This document shows, one piece after another, positions 28,177 to 37,949 of a stretch of 64,000 nt of DNA. Source of the stretch: Rhodospirillaceae bacterium (GTDB lineage Bacteria > Pseudomonadota > Alphaproteobacteria > Dongiales > Dongiaceae); contig JADJQM010000003.1 in assembly GCA_016712715.1 (NCBI GenBank), positions 1-64,000 of the forward strand. The letters are read 5' to 3'. The notes below the pieces were generated by a model. It did no database searches. It was given only the letters and a program-made list of their open reading frames with translations, and was not told the origin of the DNA. The first letter of the stretch is position 1; each line of letters begins with the position of its first letter. The position numbers were made by a program, and so were the translations under genes.

Positions 28177-28518
28177 ATGGGTGACGAAGAGAACCTGCAG
28201 CTGCAGGAATTCGAGGAGCAGGCCGCCGGCGGGACAGATGTCTCGACCGAGGGCGCCCGCGTGCCGACCAATGCCAAGGAACTGGACGCCGTCTACGACG
28301 TGCCGGTCCAAGTCTCGGCGGTGCTGGGACGCGCCACCATGCAGGTGAGCCAGCTGCTGAAGCTTGGCCGCGGCGCGGTCGTGGAACTCGACCGCAAGGT
28401 GGGCGAGGCGGTCGACATCTATGTCAACAACCGCCTGGTTGCTCGCGGCGAGGTCGTGGTGGTCGACGACCGCCTCGGCGTCACCATGACGGAAATCATC
28501 AAATCCGATCGCGGCTGA
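28177..28518 (+). CDS. fliN: Flagellar motor switch protein FliN
   Basis: C-ring component. The 113-residue protein ends in an SPOA (surface presentation of antigens) domain: VYDVPVQVSAVLGRATMQVS, LKLGRGAVVELDRKVGEAVD and VYVNNRLVARGEVVVVDD-type strands. It is preceded by a short acidic leader rich in Glu and Gln. It follows fliH by 14 bases with AAGGAG before the ATG. fliM is not in this operon. Confidence 0.93.
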   Translation: MGDEENLQLQEFEEQAAGGTDVSTEGARVPTNAKELDAVYDVPVQVSAVLGRATMQVSQLLKLGRGAVVELDRKVGEAVDIYVNNRLVARGEVVVVDDRLGVTMTEIIKSDRG

Positions 28519-28554
28519 TACACGCCAGGAAGCCAAGCGCCAGGAAACGAAACC

Positions 28555-29406
28555 ATGTCCGACACAGCCAACGACCCGATCCAGAGCTTCACCGCCAAGA
28601 GCGACCTGCCCTTGCGGCTGGAACCGGCGCGCCAGGGCATCGACATGGCGACCGTGCTGGGCCTGCTTGGCGCCTTGGCGCTGATCGGCATCGCCATCTT
28701 CATGGGCGGCAACTGGTACGCCTTCATCGACGTGCCTTCGATCCTGATTGTCCTCGTCGGCACCTTCGCCATCACCATGGTTTCCTATTCCTTCACCGAG
28801 GTCATGCAGGCGCAGCCGCTCATGCTGCGTACCATGTTCAGCCATGGCCACACCCCCAACGAGGCCGCGGCCAAGGTCCTGCAGCTCGCGGAACGGGCGC
28901 GTCGGCGCGGTCTCCTGGCGATGCAGAATGAACTCTTCAGCCTGAAGAACGAGCCCTTCCTGCTGCGCGGCATGACCATGCTGGTCGACGGCATGCCAAT
29001 CGAGGAGATTGAGCGCAACCTCACCTTCGAAACCCATGCCATGGCCCAGCGCCATCAGCGCTCGACCGGCATCCTGCGCCGTGCCGCCGAAGTATCCCCC
29101 GCCATGGGCCTCATCGGCACGCTCATCGGCCTCGTGCAGATGCTGGGCTCCCTTGACCAGCCCGAAGGCATCGGCCCGGCCATGTCGGTAGCGTTGCTCA
29201 CCACCTTCTACGGTGCGGTCCTCGCCAACGTCTTCTTCCTGCCGATCGCCAGCAAGCTGGAACGCAATTCCGCGATCGAGCTGCTGATCAATCAGATCTT
29301 CCTCCTCGGCGCCCTCTCGATCGGGCGCCAGGAAAATCCGCGGCGTCTGGAACTGGTGCTCAACACCATCCTGCCAGCCAGCCAACGCGTCAAATATTTC
29401 GATTGA
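28555..29406 (+). CDS. MotA/PomA-type stator protein
   Basis: Inner-membrane stator subunit of the MotA/TolQ/ExbB group. The 283-residue protein has four predicted membrane helices (around LGLLGALALIGIAIFMGG, ILIVLVGTFAITMVSYSF, SPAMGLIGTLIGLVQMLGSL and TTFYGAVLANVFFLPIAS) and a cytoplasmic loop with ERARRRGLLAMQNELFSL. The conserved prolines of the torque region are present. The ~30-residue N-terminal extension before helix 1 is longer than in E. coli MotA, as in PomA/MotP relatives. No motB partner lies beside it, so the partner must be elsewhere. Confidence 0.87.
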   Translation: MSDTANDPIQSFTAKSDLPLRLEPARQGIDMATVLGLLGALALIGIAIFMGGNWYAFIDVPSILIVLVGTFAITMVSYSFTEVMQAQPLMLRTMFSHGHTPNEAAAKVLQLAERARRRGLLAMQNELFSLKNEPFLLRGMTMLVDGMPIEEIERNLTFETHAMAQRHQRSTGILRRAAEVSPAMGLIGTLIGLVQMLGSLDQPEGIGPAMSVALLTTFYGAVLANVFFLPIASKLERNSAIELLINQIFLLGALSIGRQENPRRLELVLNTILPASQRVKYFD

Positions 29407-29420
29407 ACGGAGACTAACCG

Positions 29421-30818
29421 ATGCGACTTCTCATCGTCGGATCCCTTGATGGCCATATCACCCTGGCTGGCAAGATCGCCATCAGCCGGGGCGCCAAGGT
29501 GGCCCATGTCGACGGTGTCGACCAGGCCATGACCGCCTTGCGCAACGGCCAGGGCGCCGAGCTCATCATGTTCGATGTCAGCCTCGACATCACGCACATG
29601 ATCGACAGCCTGAAGCGCGAGCGCATCAGCATCCCGGTGGTGGCCTGCGGCATCGGCACCTCGGCCGAAATCGCCGTCCGTGCCATCAAGGCCGGCGCCA
29701 AGGAATACATCCCCCTCCCGCCCGATGCCGAACTCATCGCCGCAGTGCTGGCCGCCGTCACCGAGGAAAGTTCCGCATTTATCTTCAGCGACCCCATCAT
29801 GAAGGCGACCCTGAAGCTCGCCGACCAGGTGGCACCCTCCGATGCCAGCATCCTCGTCACTGGCGAGAGCGGCACCGGCAAGGAAGTGATGGCGCGCTAC
29901 ATCCACACCCATTCGAAGCGCGCGAACAAGCCCTTCGTCTCGGTCAACTGCGCCGCCATCCCCGAGAACCTGCTGGAATCCGAACTGTTCGGCCATGAGA
30001 AGGGCGCCTTCACCGGCGCCATTGCGCGCCGGATCGGCAAGTTCGAGGAAGCTACCGGCGGCACATTGCTACTCGACGAAATCAGCGAAATGCACCCGCG
30101 CCTGCAGGCAAAGCTGCTGCGCGCCGTACAGGAGCGCGTCATCGACCGGGTCGGCGGGTCGCAGCCGGTCAAGGTCGACATCCGCCTCATCGCCACCTCC
30201 AACCGCGACATGCAGGAGGAAGTCCGCAAGGGCACCTTCCGCGAGGACCTCTATTTCCGCCTCAACGTCATGTCGCTGGAACTGCCGCCCTTGCGCGAAC
30301 GGCCCGGCGACATCGCGCTGCTGGCCGAGCATTTCGCCCATAAGTACGCCGCCGCCAACGGCGTCCACATCGATTCCATCGCCCCCGAGGTCATCGACCT
30401 GCTGAAGGCCCATGAATGGCGCGGCAATGTGCGCGAGCTGGAAAACACCATGCACCGCGCCGTGCTGCTCACTCATGGCCCGATCATCGAGCAGGATTCC
30501 ATCATGCTGACCGGCGGCCGCGGCCTGCCCGTAGTCGGCGCCGGCATGATCGCGGTAACCTCGCCCACCGACAGTGCCGTGGCCAAGGCCGCCGCGGTCG
30601 CCGCTGCCGGCACCACGGCCCTGGTCGGCCGCACGGTAGCCGCGGTCGAACGCGATCTCATCATCGACACGCTCAGCCATTGCCTCGGCAACCGGACCCA
30701 TGCCGCCAACATCCTCGGCATTTCCATCCGGACGCTCCGCAACAAGCTCAAGCAATACAATGACGAAGGCTTTGCCGTTCCGCCTGCCCATGGCGAAAGC
30801 GAAGCCGCCAACGCTTGA
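29421..30818 (+). CDS. flbD: FlbD-like sigma-54 transcriptional activator
   Basis: Activates sigma-54 promoters of hook and filament genes. The 465-residue protein has a degenerate receiver (1-120; an Asp at 52, but no N-terminal acidic pair and no Thr-Lys-Pro motif), an AAA+ core with Walker A GESGTGKE (148-155), the sigma-54 contact loop GAFTGA (195-200) and Walker B LLLDE (216-220), and a Fis-type helix-turn-helix (CLGNRTHAANILGISIRTLR) near 430-450. The poor receiver agrees with Caulobacter FlbD, which is not controlled by a normal kinase. It begins 14 bases after the motA-like gene. Confidence 0.92.
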   Translation: MRLLIVGSLDGHITLAGKIAISRGAKVAHVDGVDQAMTALRNGQGAELIMFDVSLDITHMIDSLKRERISIPVVACGIGTSAEIAVRAIKAGAKEYIPLPPDAELIAAVLAAVTEESSAFIFSDPIMKATLKLADQVAPSDASILVTGESGTGKEVMARYIHTHSKRANKPFVSVNCAAIPENLLESELFGHEKGAFTGAIARRIGKFEEATGGTLLLDEISEMHPRLQAKLLRAVQERVIDRVGGSQPVKVDIRLIATSNRDMQEEVRKGTFREDLYFRLNVMSLELPPLRERPGDIALLAEHFAHKYAAANGVHIDSIAPEVIDLLKAHEWRGNVRELENTMHRAVLLTHGPIIEQDSIMLTGGRGLPVVGAGMIAVTSPTDSAVAKAAAVAAAGTTALVGRTVAAVERDLIIDTLSHCLGNRTHAANILGISIRTLRNKLKQYNDEGFAVPPAHGESEAANA

Positions 30819-30878
30819 GGCTTCCGCCTGATTGCCCGCTCTAGGTTGAACATGTCGAGACAAAGGGGATAACGGTCG

Positions 30879-32990
30879 ATGACCGATACGGCAACGGGCG
30901 CAAACACCGGCGGCGGCATGGGCGCCTTCAATCAGGCCGTCAAATTCATGAAGCGCGGCGAGATCGCGCTGGCTCTGGGCCTGGTTGCTGTGCTGTCCGT
31001 GCTGATCTTCCCGATGCCGGCCTGGCTGCTGGACGTTTCGCTCGCCTTCTCCATCACCGTCTCCATCCTCATCCTGATGGTGGTGCTGTTCATCGAAAAG
31101 CCGCTCGACTTCTCCAGCTTCCCGACGGTCCTGCTGCTGGTCACGATGCTGCGTCTCGCCTTGAACCTCGCCTCGACCCGCCTCATCCTCACCCATGGCC
31201 ATGAAGGCACCGATGCCGCCGGCCACGTCATCCAGGCGTTCGGCGGTTTCATCATGGGTGGCAATTACGTTATCGGCATCATCGTCTTTGCCATCCTCGT
31301 GCTGGTCAACTTCGTCGTCATCACCAAGGGCTCGGGCCGCATCGCCGAGGTCTCGGCGCGTTTCAGCCTCGACGCCATGCCCGGCAAGCAGATGGCGGTC
31401 GATGCCGATCTCTCGGCCGGCCTCATCGATGAAAAGGAAGCAAAGCAGCGCCGCAAGACCCTGGAGGATGAGAGCAACTTCTTCGGCTCGATGGACGGTG
31501 CTGCGAAGTTCGTGCGCGGCGACGCCATCGCCGGCCTCATCATCGTCTTTATCAACGTCATCGGCGGCATCATCATCGGCGTGGCGCAGGCCGGCATGTC
31601 GATGAGCGAGGCGGCCTCGACCTATACGCTGCTCAGCGTCGGCGACGGCCTCGTCTCGCAGATCCCGGCCCTCATCGTCTCGACCGGTGCCGGTATGCTG
31701 GTGACCAAGGCCGGCGTCGCAGGCTCGACCGACAAGGCGGTGTTCAAGCAGCTCTCCGGCTATCCGGCAGCGCTGGGTCTTGCCGCCTTTCTCATGACCC
31801 TCCTTTCCATGATGCCGGGCATTCCGGCCGTCCCCTTCATGGCGCTGGCCTGCATCACCGGCACCATGGCCTTCCTCGTCATGCGCCATCAGCGCAAGGT
31901 CGTGGTCGAGGCGGCGCAGGCCCACGTCGTCGAACAATCCCATGTCCCGGTCGCCGAAGAGCCGATCTCGACCGCCCTCACGCTCGACGCCATCCGCCTC
32001 GAACTCGGCTACGGCCTCCTCGGCCTCATCAATACCGAACGCGGCCACCGCCTGACCGATCAGGTGAAGGCATTGCGCCGCCAATTGGCCGGTGAAATGG
32101 GCTTCATCCTGCCGGCCGTCCGCATCCAGGACAATCTGCAGATCAACGCCAATTCCTATGTCATCCGCATCAAGGAAATCGAAGCCGGCCGCGGCGATCT
32201 CCGCCCCAACATGATCCTGGTCATGGACCCGCGCGGCGACAAGATCAACATGACCGGCGAAGACACGACCGAACCCACCTTCGGCCTGCCCGCCATGTGG
32301 GTCGACCCCAGCGCCCGCGAGGAAGCACTCTTCCGCGGCTATACCGTGGTCGATCCGGCGACCGTCATCACCACCCATCTGACCGAGCTGGTGAAGGACA
32401 ACATGCAGGAATTGTTGTCTCATTCGGAAACACAGAAGCTGCTCGACGAGTTGCCCAAGGAACACCAGAAGCTGGTGGCCGACCTCATCCCGGGCCAGAT
32501 CTCCGTGGGCGGCGTCCAGCGCGTGCTGCAGGCGCTGCTCACCGAACGCGTCTCGATCCGCGACCTCTCCAACATTCTCGAAGGCATCGCCGAGGCCACC
32601 GGCTATTCGCGCAACGTGAATGCCATCGTCGAACATGTCCGCGCCCGCCTCGCCCGCCAGATCTCCGACGCCAGCAGCGACAATTCCGGCGTCATTCCGC
32701 TGGTCACCTTGTCGCCGGAATGGGAACAGGCCTTCGCCAACGCGGTCCGCGGCGATGGCGAGGAGCGCCAGCTGGTCATGGCGCCCAGCGACCTCCAGCA
32801 ATTCATCCAGACCGTACGCCAGACCTTTGAACGCTTCGCCATCATGGGCGACAGCCCGGTGCTGCTCACCAGCCCCGGCATCCGGCCCTTCGTGCGCTCG
32901 ATCGTCGAGCGCTTCCGTCCGGCGACGACCGTGATGTCGCAGAACGAAATCCACCCCAAGGCCAAGATCCGTACGCTCGGGCAGATCTGA
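30879..32990 (+). CDS. flhA: Flagellar type III export gate protein FlhA
   Basis: Membrane core of the flagellar export apparatus. The 703-residue length is normal. Eight membrane helices fill residues ~20-320, with the conserved FHIPEP-family stretch LLLVTMLRLALNLASTRLIL and GSGRIAEVSARFSLDAMPGK, QMAVDADLSAGLIDEKEA. The C-terminal cytosolic ring domain has LPAVRIQDNLQINANSYVIR. AAAGGGGAT precedes the ATG. It follows flbD by 60 bases and is followed by flhF. Confidence 0.97.
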   Translation: MTDTATGANTGGGMGAFNQAVKFMKRGEIALALGLVAVLSVLIFPMPAWLLDVSLAFSITVSILILMVVLFIEKPLDFSSFPTVLLLVTMLRLALNLASTRLILTHGHEGTDAAGHVIQAFGGFIMGGNYVIGIIVFAILVLVNFVVITKGSGRIAEVSARFSLDAMPGKQMAVDADLSAGLIDEKEAKQRRKTLEDESNFFGSMDGAAKFVRGDAIAGLIIVFINVIGGIIIGVAQAGMSMSEAASTYTLLSVGDGLVSQIPALIVSTGAGMLVTKAGVAGSTDKAVFKQLSGYPAALGLAAFLMTLLSMMPGIPAVPFMALACITGTMAFLVMRHQRKVVVEAAQAHVVEQSHVPVAEEPISTALTLDAIRLELGYGLLGLINTERGHRLTDQVKALRRQLAGEMGFILPAVRIQDNLQINANSYVIRIKEIEAGRGDLRPNMILVMDPRGDKINMTGEDTTEPTFGLPAMWVDPSAREEALFRGYTVVDPATVITTHLTELVKDNMQELLSHSETQKLLDELPKEHQKLVADLIPGQISVGGVQRVLQALLTERVSIRDLSNILEGIAEATGYSRNVNAIVEHVRARLARQISDASSDNSGVIPLVTLSPEWEQAFANAVRGDGEERQLVMAPSDLQQFIQTVRQTFERFAIMGDSPVLLTSPGIRPFVRSIVERFRPATTVMSQNEIHPKAKIRTLGQI

Positions 32991-33038
32991 TGATGGGCAG
33001 GTTTCACGCTCCCACAATTGTCATGGGCAACCCCTGAC

Positions 33039-34052
33039 ATGCGCCTGCGCAGCTTCAACGCGCCCAGCATCAAGGATGCCATGGCGTTGGTGAAGGCCGA
33101 GCTTGGCCCCGACGCGGTCATCCTCAACACCGAACAGATCGGCCGTGCGTTCAAGATCACAGCTGCCCTCGACCGCGATGCGATCCTTGCCCAACCGCGA
33201 CCCAACACCTCCCAGGACCCGCTCGACGCCATCGCCCAGGCGCTTGACTTCCACCGCGTGGCACCTGCCCTGGCCGAGCGGCTCACCCACCAGGCGGCCA
33301 ATGTGCTGCTCGACAGTCCGCACCAGGCGCTGGCTTCCGCCTTGCGCGCGCGCTTCCCGGTGCAGGCGCTGACCGACCGGCAACCGACCAGGCCGATCAT
33401 GCTGGTGGGCCTGCCCGGTGCCGGCAAGACCGCGACGCTCGCCAAGCTGCTGGCGCGGGCCAAGCTGCGCAGATGGCCCGCCATCGCCATCACCTGCGAT
33501 GTGGTGAAGGCCGGCGCCATCGAACAATTGGGCACCTATGCCAAGGCCCTGCAGATACCGGCCTTTCGCGCCAAGGATGCGGCGACCCTGAAGCGCGCCG
33601 TCGACCAGGCGCCGCCCGGCGCCTTCGTCATCATCGATACGGTCGGCTGCAATCCGCTGGATGCCGACGACCTCGCTCATGTCTCGGCCCTCGCCCAATC
33701 CGTAAAGGCCGAGATGGTGCTGGTCATGGCCGCAGGCGGTTGCCCGGTCGAATCCGGCGAACTCGGCCAGCTCTTCACCGAAGCCGGTGCGCAGCGCCTC
33801 ATTCCGACCCGGATTGACGCCGCGCGGCGCTACGGTGGTATCCTGGCCGCGGCTGAAAGCGGTCGCCTGGCCTTTGCCGAATTCGGCACCTCGCCGGAAA
33901 TCGCCAACGGGCTGGAGATCGCCGGCGCCGATCGTCTCGCCGACTGGCTGCTGGAGACAACGGCCGGGCCGAGATTGGCGGTGCACGACCTAGCGCGCAG
34001 CGAGGATGACATCAGGACCAACGAAACCAGGGCGAGTGGAACGTGGCTATGA
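33039..34052 (+). CDS. flhF: FlhF, SRP-type GTPase for flagellar placement
   Basis: Positions and licenses polar flagella. The 337-residue protein begins MRLRSFNAPSIKDAMALVKA, the FlhF N-terminus, and has an SRP-like G domain with P-loop GLPGAGKT (124-131) and AITCDVVKAGAIEQL. The DTxG element is DTVGCNP rather than the usual DTAG, a difference that may affect GTP hydrolysis. ATG 33039 is chosen over TTG 33018 because it gives the family N-terminus, though the ribosome site is weak. The stop overlaps flhG (ATGA). Confidence 0.92.
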   Translation: MRLRSFNAPSIKDAMALVKAELGPDAVILNTEQIGRAFKITAALDRDAILAQPRPNTSQDPLDAIAQALDFHRVAPALAERLTHQAANVLLDSPHQALASALRARFPVQALTDRQPTRPIMLVGLPGAGKTATLAKLLARAKLRRWPAIAITCDVVKAGAIEQLGTYAKALQIPAFRAKDAATLKRAVDQAPPGAFVIIDTVGCNPLDADDLAHVSALAQSVKAEMVLVMAAGGCPVESGELGQLFTEAGAQRLIPTRIDAARRYGGILAAAESGRLAFAEFGTSPEIANGLEIAGADRLADWLLETTAGPRLAVHDLARSEDDIRTNETRASGTWL

Positions 34053-34849
34053 GCGAAGCGGGTCAGACTGGAATTGCCGCGGCCAAGCCGGACGCCGGCG
34101 TGATCAGCGGCGCCATCGCCATCGCGTCGGGCAAGGGCGGGGTCGGCAAGACCTGGCTCGCCATTTCGCTGGCCCAGGCACTGGCCCGGAACGGCGAACG
34201 CGTCATGCTGTTCGACGGCGATCTGGGTCTTGCCAATGTCGACATCCAGATGGGCCTGACGCCCGCCATCGATCTCGGCACGGCGCTTGAACGGCAATGG
34301 CCCCTGGCGCGAGCGGCGACCCAGGTCCCCGCCGGCTTCGACGTCATTGCCGGCCGCTCCGGGTCGGGCGGCCTTGCCAACATGCCGGCGCACCGCCTCG
34401 CCATCCTGACGGCGGGGCTGCGCGATGTGGCGGTGGGTTACGACCGGATCATCGTCGATCTTGGCGCCGGCATCGACCGCCCGGTGCGCTCGCTGGCAGC
34501 ACTTTGCGCCACCATCATCGTCGTCATCAATGACGAGCCCACCACGCTCACTGATGCTTACGCGCTCATCAAGATGCTGACCGCGGACCAGGCGCCCTCC
34601 AGGATCGGCATCGTCGTCAATTCGGCGCAGGATATGGCGGCCGGCCAGCAGACCTATGCGACCCTGTCCAAGGCCTGCCAGAACTTCCTCAAGCTCAACC
34701 CGCCGCTGCTCGGCATCATCCGCCGCGACCCCAAGGTCAAGGATGCGATCCGCGCGCAGACACCCTTGCTCACCCGCCATCCAGGGGCGATCGCCGCCCA
34801 GGATGTTGAGGCCCTGGCCGGCCAGATCCCGCTCATCGCGCTCACATGA
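34049..34849 (+). CDS. flhG: FlhG, MinD-like ATPase controlling flagellar number
   Basis: ParA/MinD-type ATPase that works against FlhF to limit flagellar number. The deviant Walker A is SGKGGVGKTWLAISLAQAL (about 27-45), followed by VMLFDGDLGLANVDIQMGL, typical of FlhG. YDRIIVDLGAGIDRPVRSLA is the Walker B strand. Length 266 residues. ATG 34049 overlaps the flhF stop; GTG 34043 would also work. Its stop overlaps the next start, so flhF, flhG and the gene at 34846 are translationally linked. Confidence 0.93.
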   Translation: MSEAGQTGIAAAKPDAGVISGAIAIASGKGGVGKTWLAISLAQALARNGERVMLFDGDLGLANVDIQMGLTPAIDLGTALERQWPLARAATQVPAGFDVIAGRSGSGGLANMPAHRLAILTAGLRDVAVGYDRIIVDLGAGIDRPVRSLAALCATIIVVINDEPTTLTDAYALIKMLTADQAPSRIGIVVNSAQDMAAGQQTYATLSKACQNFLKLNPPLLGIIRRDPKVKDAIRAQTPLLTRHPGAIAAQDVEALAGQIPLIALT

Positions 34850-37335
34850 GCGACTTCCTCAACCCGCTTGGTGGCCGCTTCATCGGACCCTCCGGTCCGG
34901 TCGGCACCAGCGCGGTGATGGGCACGGTTCCTGATCCGCCGCGCGGCTTCCGCCTGCTCGACCCCGGCACGATCATCAAGGGCGTGGTGCTGGGGCGCGA
35001 GAGCGACGGCCTCACCGCGATCGCCACCGACAAGGGCACCATCCGGGTCGCGAGCAACGTCACCCTGCCGGTCGGCACCCAGGTAACGCTCGAAGTGCGC
35101 CCGACCGGCGATCGGTTGCAGGTGCTGATCCTCGCCAACGATGCCGCCCAGCATCAACCGCAGACCCAGCCACAGCAGACATCGGCGTCCGGCCAGGGCA
35201 CGCAGGCCATGCCCACCGGCCCGTATCCGCCGGGCGGCGGCGGCCATGGCAGCGAGGCGCGAGCGAGCGGTCAGCAGGCGACACCGCCGGCTGTGACGCC
35301 GCGCGCCGATCCACCGAGCATCCAGGTGGCTGGCTCCAGCCTGCGCGCCGTCGTCGTTCACGCACCACCCCCTCAGGCGCTGCAAGTCCAGGCGCTGCAA
35401 GCCGAGGCACCGCAAGCACAGCCATCACAAGCCCAGCCATCACAAGCACCGGCACCGCAAGCACAGTCATCGCAAGCACAGGCACCGCAAGCCCAGGCAC
35501 CGCAAGCCCAGGCACCGCAAGCGCAGCCGCCGCAAGTGCAGCCGCCGCAAGCACCGGCACCACAACCATTGCCGCCACAACCTCTGCCACCTCAGGCCCA
35601 ATCCCCACAGGCCCAACCACCGCAGGCCCAACCACCTCAGGCCCAATCCCCACAGGCCCAACCACCACAGGCCGGCACGCCCGCACCGGCGCAACCGGCA
35701 CCGCAATCGCCACCGCCGACACCTCTGCCGCCAACCACCGCCAGCGCCGCGCCCCAGGTCCCGACGCAACCGGCCACACCGCCAACAACAACACTACCGG
35801 CAACCACACAGCCGGCGGCGACGCCACCAGCAGTGACACAGCCGGGGACCGCACCGGCGACCACCACGACGGTCACGGCTCCCGTGACCTCACCGCCGCA
35901 AGGCCAGCCGCCAGTGCCGCCGGGCATCGTTTTGCCCAACGTGCCCGGTCCATCGGCGATCCCCAATCTTGCCACCACCCAGGCAGCCCTCATCGCCGCC
36001 ATGGCGGAAAAGAAGGACCGGCCGCCCACGACCACCGCCACCGCGGCAACGCCGCGCGCCGGCGCGGCGGCGCTGCCCAACATGGCGCCGCTGGGACAAT
36101 CCACGGCCCACATGCCGCCCGCCGCGACCGGCGCGGCACAGGCGGCGGCAACGACCTCCACCAGCCCGCAGCAGATTCCGGCGAACTCCGCCCTCAGTGC
36201 CGACACCAGGCTGCGCATTCTCGCCCTCTTCGCCAGTGCCAGCGCCACGGCCGAGCACAGCCAGCACGCCGCCACCGACGAGGTGCAATCGCCGCAGCAG
36301 CCGATCAGCGCCAAGCATCCGGCCTTGCCCCTGCCTCTCGGCGCCGAGTTGAAGCTGCGCGTCCTTGCCGTGCAGATGCAGGCCCATCAGCAGATCGAGA
36401 TCGACCCCATCGCCCAGGATCCGGACGGAAACGGCCAGGTAATCTTCGGCCGGGTCGTGGCGATCACGCCCGCGGGCCACGCTGTCATCCACACGCCCAT
36501 CGGCGACATCATGCTGCAGGACCGCTCCAGCCTGCCCCTGGGGGCGCGGCTGGCGCTCAGCATCGACACGCTGGAAACCGCACCTCCACCGGCCGCCATC
36601 GCAGCGCCCATCGTGCAGACACCGCAGCAGGCGCTGCTCACCCTGGCGCAAGGCTGGCCGACCCTCGCTGAACTGATCGCGATCTTCCGCGGTACGGCCG
36701 CGCATCCCGGCCAGCCCGGCGGTGTCGATCCCGAGATCGCGCGCCAGGCTCTGGGCCTGCTGCCTCAGGCCGGCAACAAACTCGGCGCCGGCATGATGAA
36801 TGCGATGGCGGCCCTGCGTGCTAGCGATCTTGGCAAGCTGCTGGGACCGCTCTTCACCAGCAAGGGCGCCGGGCCCGAGCGCGAGGAAATGGTGCGCCGC
36901 CTCAAGGGCGAGTTCGCCCAACTCTCGGCCCTTGCCCAGGACCGGCCGGAAGTCGATTGGCGCGCCTTGTTCCTGCCGGTGATCGACGATCAGGGCCGCG
37001 TCACCCAGATCAATCTCTTCTACCGCCACCCGAAGAAGGACGAAGGCGCCGACCGTCCCGGCGGCGGCACCGGCACGCGCTTTGTGGTCGAGGCGGATTT
37101 TTCCCGGCTTGGGCCTTTCCAGCTCGACGGGTTGATGCGCCAGCAGCGTTTTGATCTCATGATCCGCAGCCGCACCCGCCTCACCGACCGCATGCGCCGC
37201 GAGATCGAAGCGATCTACGAAGAAGCCCGCGGCCTCACCGGCTTTTCCGGCAGCATCGCCTTCCAGACCGTCGACGAATTCCCGGTCATCCCCCTCGACG
37301 ACCTGAAGCGCGGCACACCGACGGTGATGGTCTAG
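34846..37335 (+). CDS. Pro/Gln-rich protein with FliK-like architecture
   Basis: An 829-residue protein of unassigned function. An N-terminal ~100-residue beta domain (TIIKGVVLGRESDGLTAIAT) is followed by a ~400-residue unstructured region with many PQAQ/PPQAQ repeats (about 35382-35672) and Ala/Thr/Pro-rich sequence. A ~330-residue C-terminal part then contains RFVVEADFSRLGPFQLDGLM and RRQIEAIYEEA-like helical sequence. A long disordered region and a compact C-terminal domain resemble FliK rulers, and it is coupled to flhG by an ATGA overlap. A flagellar role is inferred from context only. Confidence 0.7.
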   Translation: MSDFLNPLGGRFIGPSGPVGTSAVMGTVPDPPRGFRLLDPGTIIKGVVLGRESDGLTAIATDKGTIRVASNVTLPVGTQVTLEVRPTGDRLQVLILANDAAQHQPQTQPQQTSASGQGTQAMPTGPYPPGGGGHGSEARASGQQATPPAVTPRADPPSIQVAGSSLRAVVVHAPPPQALQVQALQAEAPQAQPSQAQPSQAPAPQAQSSQAQAPQAQAPQAQAPQAQPPQVQPPQAPAPQPLPPQPLPPQAQSPQAQPPQAQPPQAQSPQAQPPQAGTPAPAQPAPQSPPPTPLPPTTASAAPQVPTQPATPPTTTLPATTQPAATPPAVTQPGTAPATTTTVTAPVTSPPQGQPPVPPGIVLPNVPGPSAIPNLATTQAALIAAMAEKKDRPPTTTATAATPRAGAAALPNMAPLGQSTAHMPPAATGAAQAAATTSTSPQQIPANSALSADTRLRILALFASASATAEHSQHAATDEVQSPQQPISAKHPALPLPLGAELKLRVLAVQMQAHQQIEIDPIAQDPDGNGQVIFGRVVAITPAGHAVIHTPIGDIMLQDRSSLPLGARLALSIDTLETAPPPAAIAAPIVQTPQQALLTLAQGWPTLAELIAIFRGTAAHPGQPGGVDPEIARQALGLLPQAGNKLGAGMMNAMAALRASDLGKLLGPLFTSKGAGPEREEMVRRLKGEFAQLSALAQDRPEVDWRALFLPVIDDQGRVTQINLFYRHPKKDEGADRPGGGTGTRFVVEADFSRLGPFQLDGLMRQQRFDLMIRSRTRLTDRMRREIEAIYEEARGLTGFSGSIAFQTVDEFPVIPLDDLKRGTPTVMV
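35382..35672 (+). repeat. PQAQ-type codon repeat tract
   Basis: Imperfect 12-15-base repeats of the type CCGCAAGCACAGGCA encoding PQAQAPQAQ and PPQAQ units, roughly 20-25 copies inside the protein at 34846. The unit keeps frame and shows synonymous change, so it is a coding low-complexity tract and not a CRISPR array. Confidence 0.85.
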
Positions 37336-37490
37336 GGAGACCCCTCATTCCCCTCGCCTCGTCAGGTGGAATTGTATACCGGGCTGAACAAGGAATCGGC
37401 CCATGCGAATAAGCGACAGGCTGACGCTATTTGTGGGATTGAAGCTATCCCTGCGATGAATGAGGTGGGTGCTCGAGTTATTCGCGCGTA

Positions 37491-37949
37491 TTAATCCTTA
37501 CGTGCCCCTTTACGATGTGGAGATGGCTGCTGTTCTTTGCTGGGAGGCGATGCTTTCAGGGCTTTCGCCAGCATTAGGGCGCGCCTCCGATCAAGCAGCT
37601 TGCCCTGAAGTATCTCGTAGCGCTTCAGGACACCGAGAAGCTCTTTGAGCGTCACTTCTGTCTTGTTCAGGAAGCTGTGGTATTCCGTCTCGGCTTCTAA
37701 GTAGATGGTTTCGCCGTCATCATGCGTGTACCAAAGTCCATGAGCGTAGGCGTTGCGAATTCCGTTCAGGTCCTTGTATTCCTTGATCAGCTCATCAAAG
37801 AATATCGTGCGGTCGGCGTGCTGCGGAGCCTTCTCTAACATTGCCGTCATTATCTGAATGCGTGCCTTCTGATTGATGATACTTCGGAAGATCAGTCTGG
37901 CAGACGACTCATCTTCGACGCCGATTAAGTCACCAAAAACTATGACCAT
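37491..37949 (-). CDS. HEPN-like protein, main part
   Basis: A 152-residue protein of an unrecognised family. It is helical, with DLNGIRNAYAHGLWYTHDDG containing R-x4-H (RNAYAH), the pattern of HEPN ribonuclease-type domains. Such motifs also occur in non-catalytic HEPN-like proteins, so activity is not shown. The start MVIVFGDLIG has a poor ribosome site and overlaps the small upstream frame at 37940-38098. One added A in the AAAAA run at 37949-37953 would fuse the two into a ~203-residue protein. Base composition is lower in GC than the flagellar genes, suggesting acquired DNA. Confidence 0.6.
   Translation of the reverse strand: MVIVFGDLIGVEDESSARLIFRSIINQKARIQIMTAMLEKAPQHADRTIFFDELIKEYKDLNGIRNAYAHGLWYTHDDGETIYLEAETEYHSFLNKTEVTLKELLGVLKRYEILQGKLLDRRRALMLAKALKASPPSKEQQPSPHRKGARKD

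Noticed and set aside
35382..35672. Regularly spaced repeats resembling a CRISPR array
   Set aside because: The units are 12-15 bases, contiguous, keep reading frame and encode PQAQ repeats; there are no unique spacers.
37366..37494. Small plus-strand frame VELYTGLNKESAHANKRQAD...
   Set aside because: Only 42 residues with a GTG start, no clear ribosome site and no recognised family. It may be the tail of a lost gene, but the evidence is too weak to annotate.
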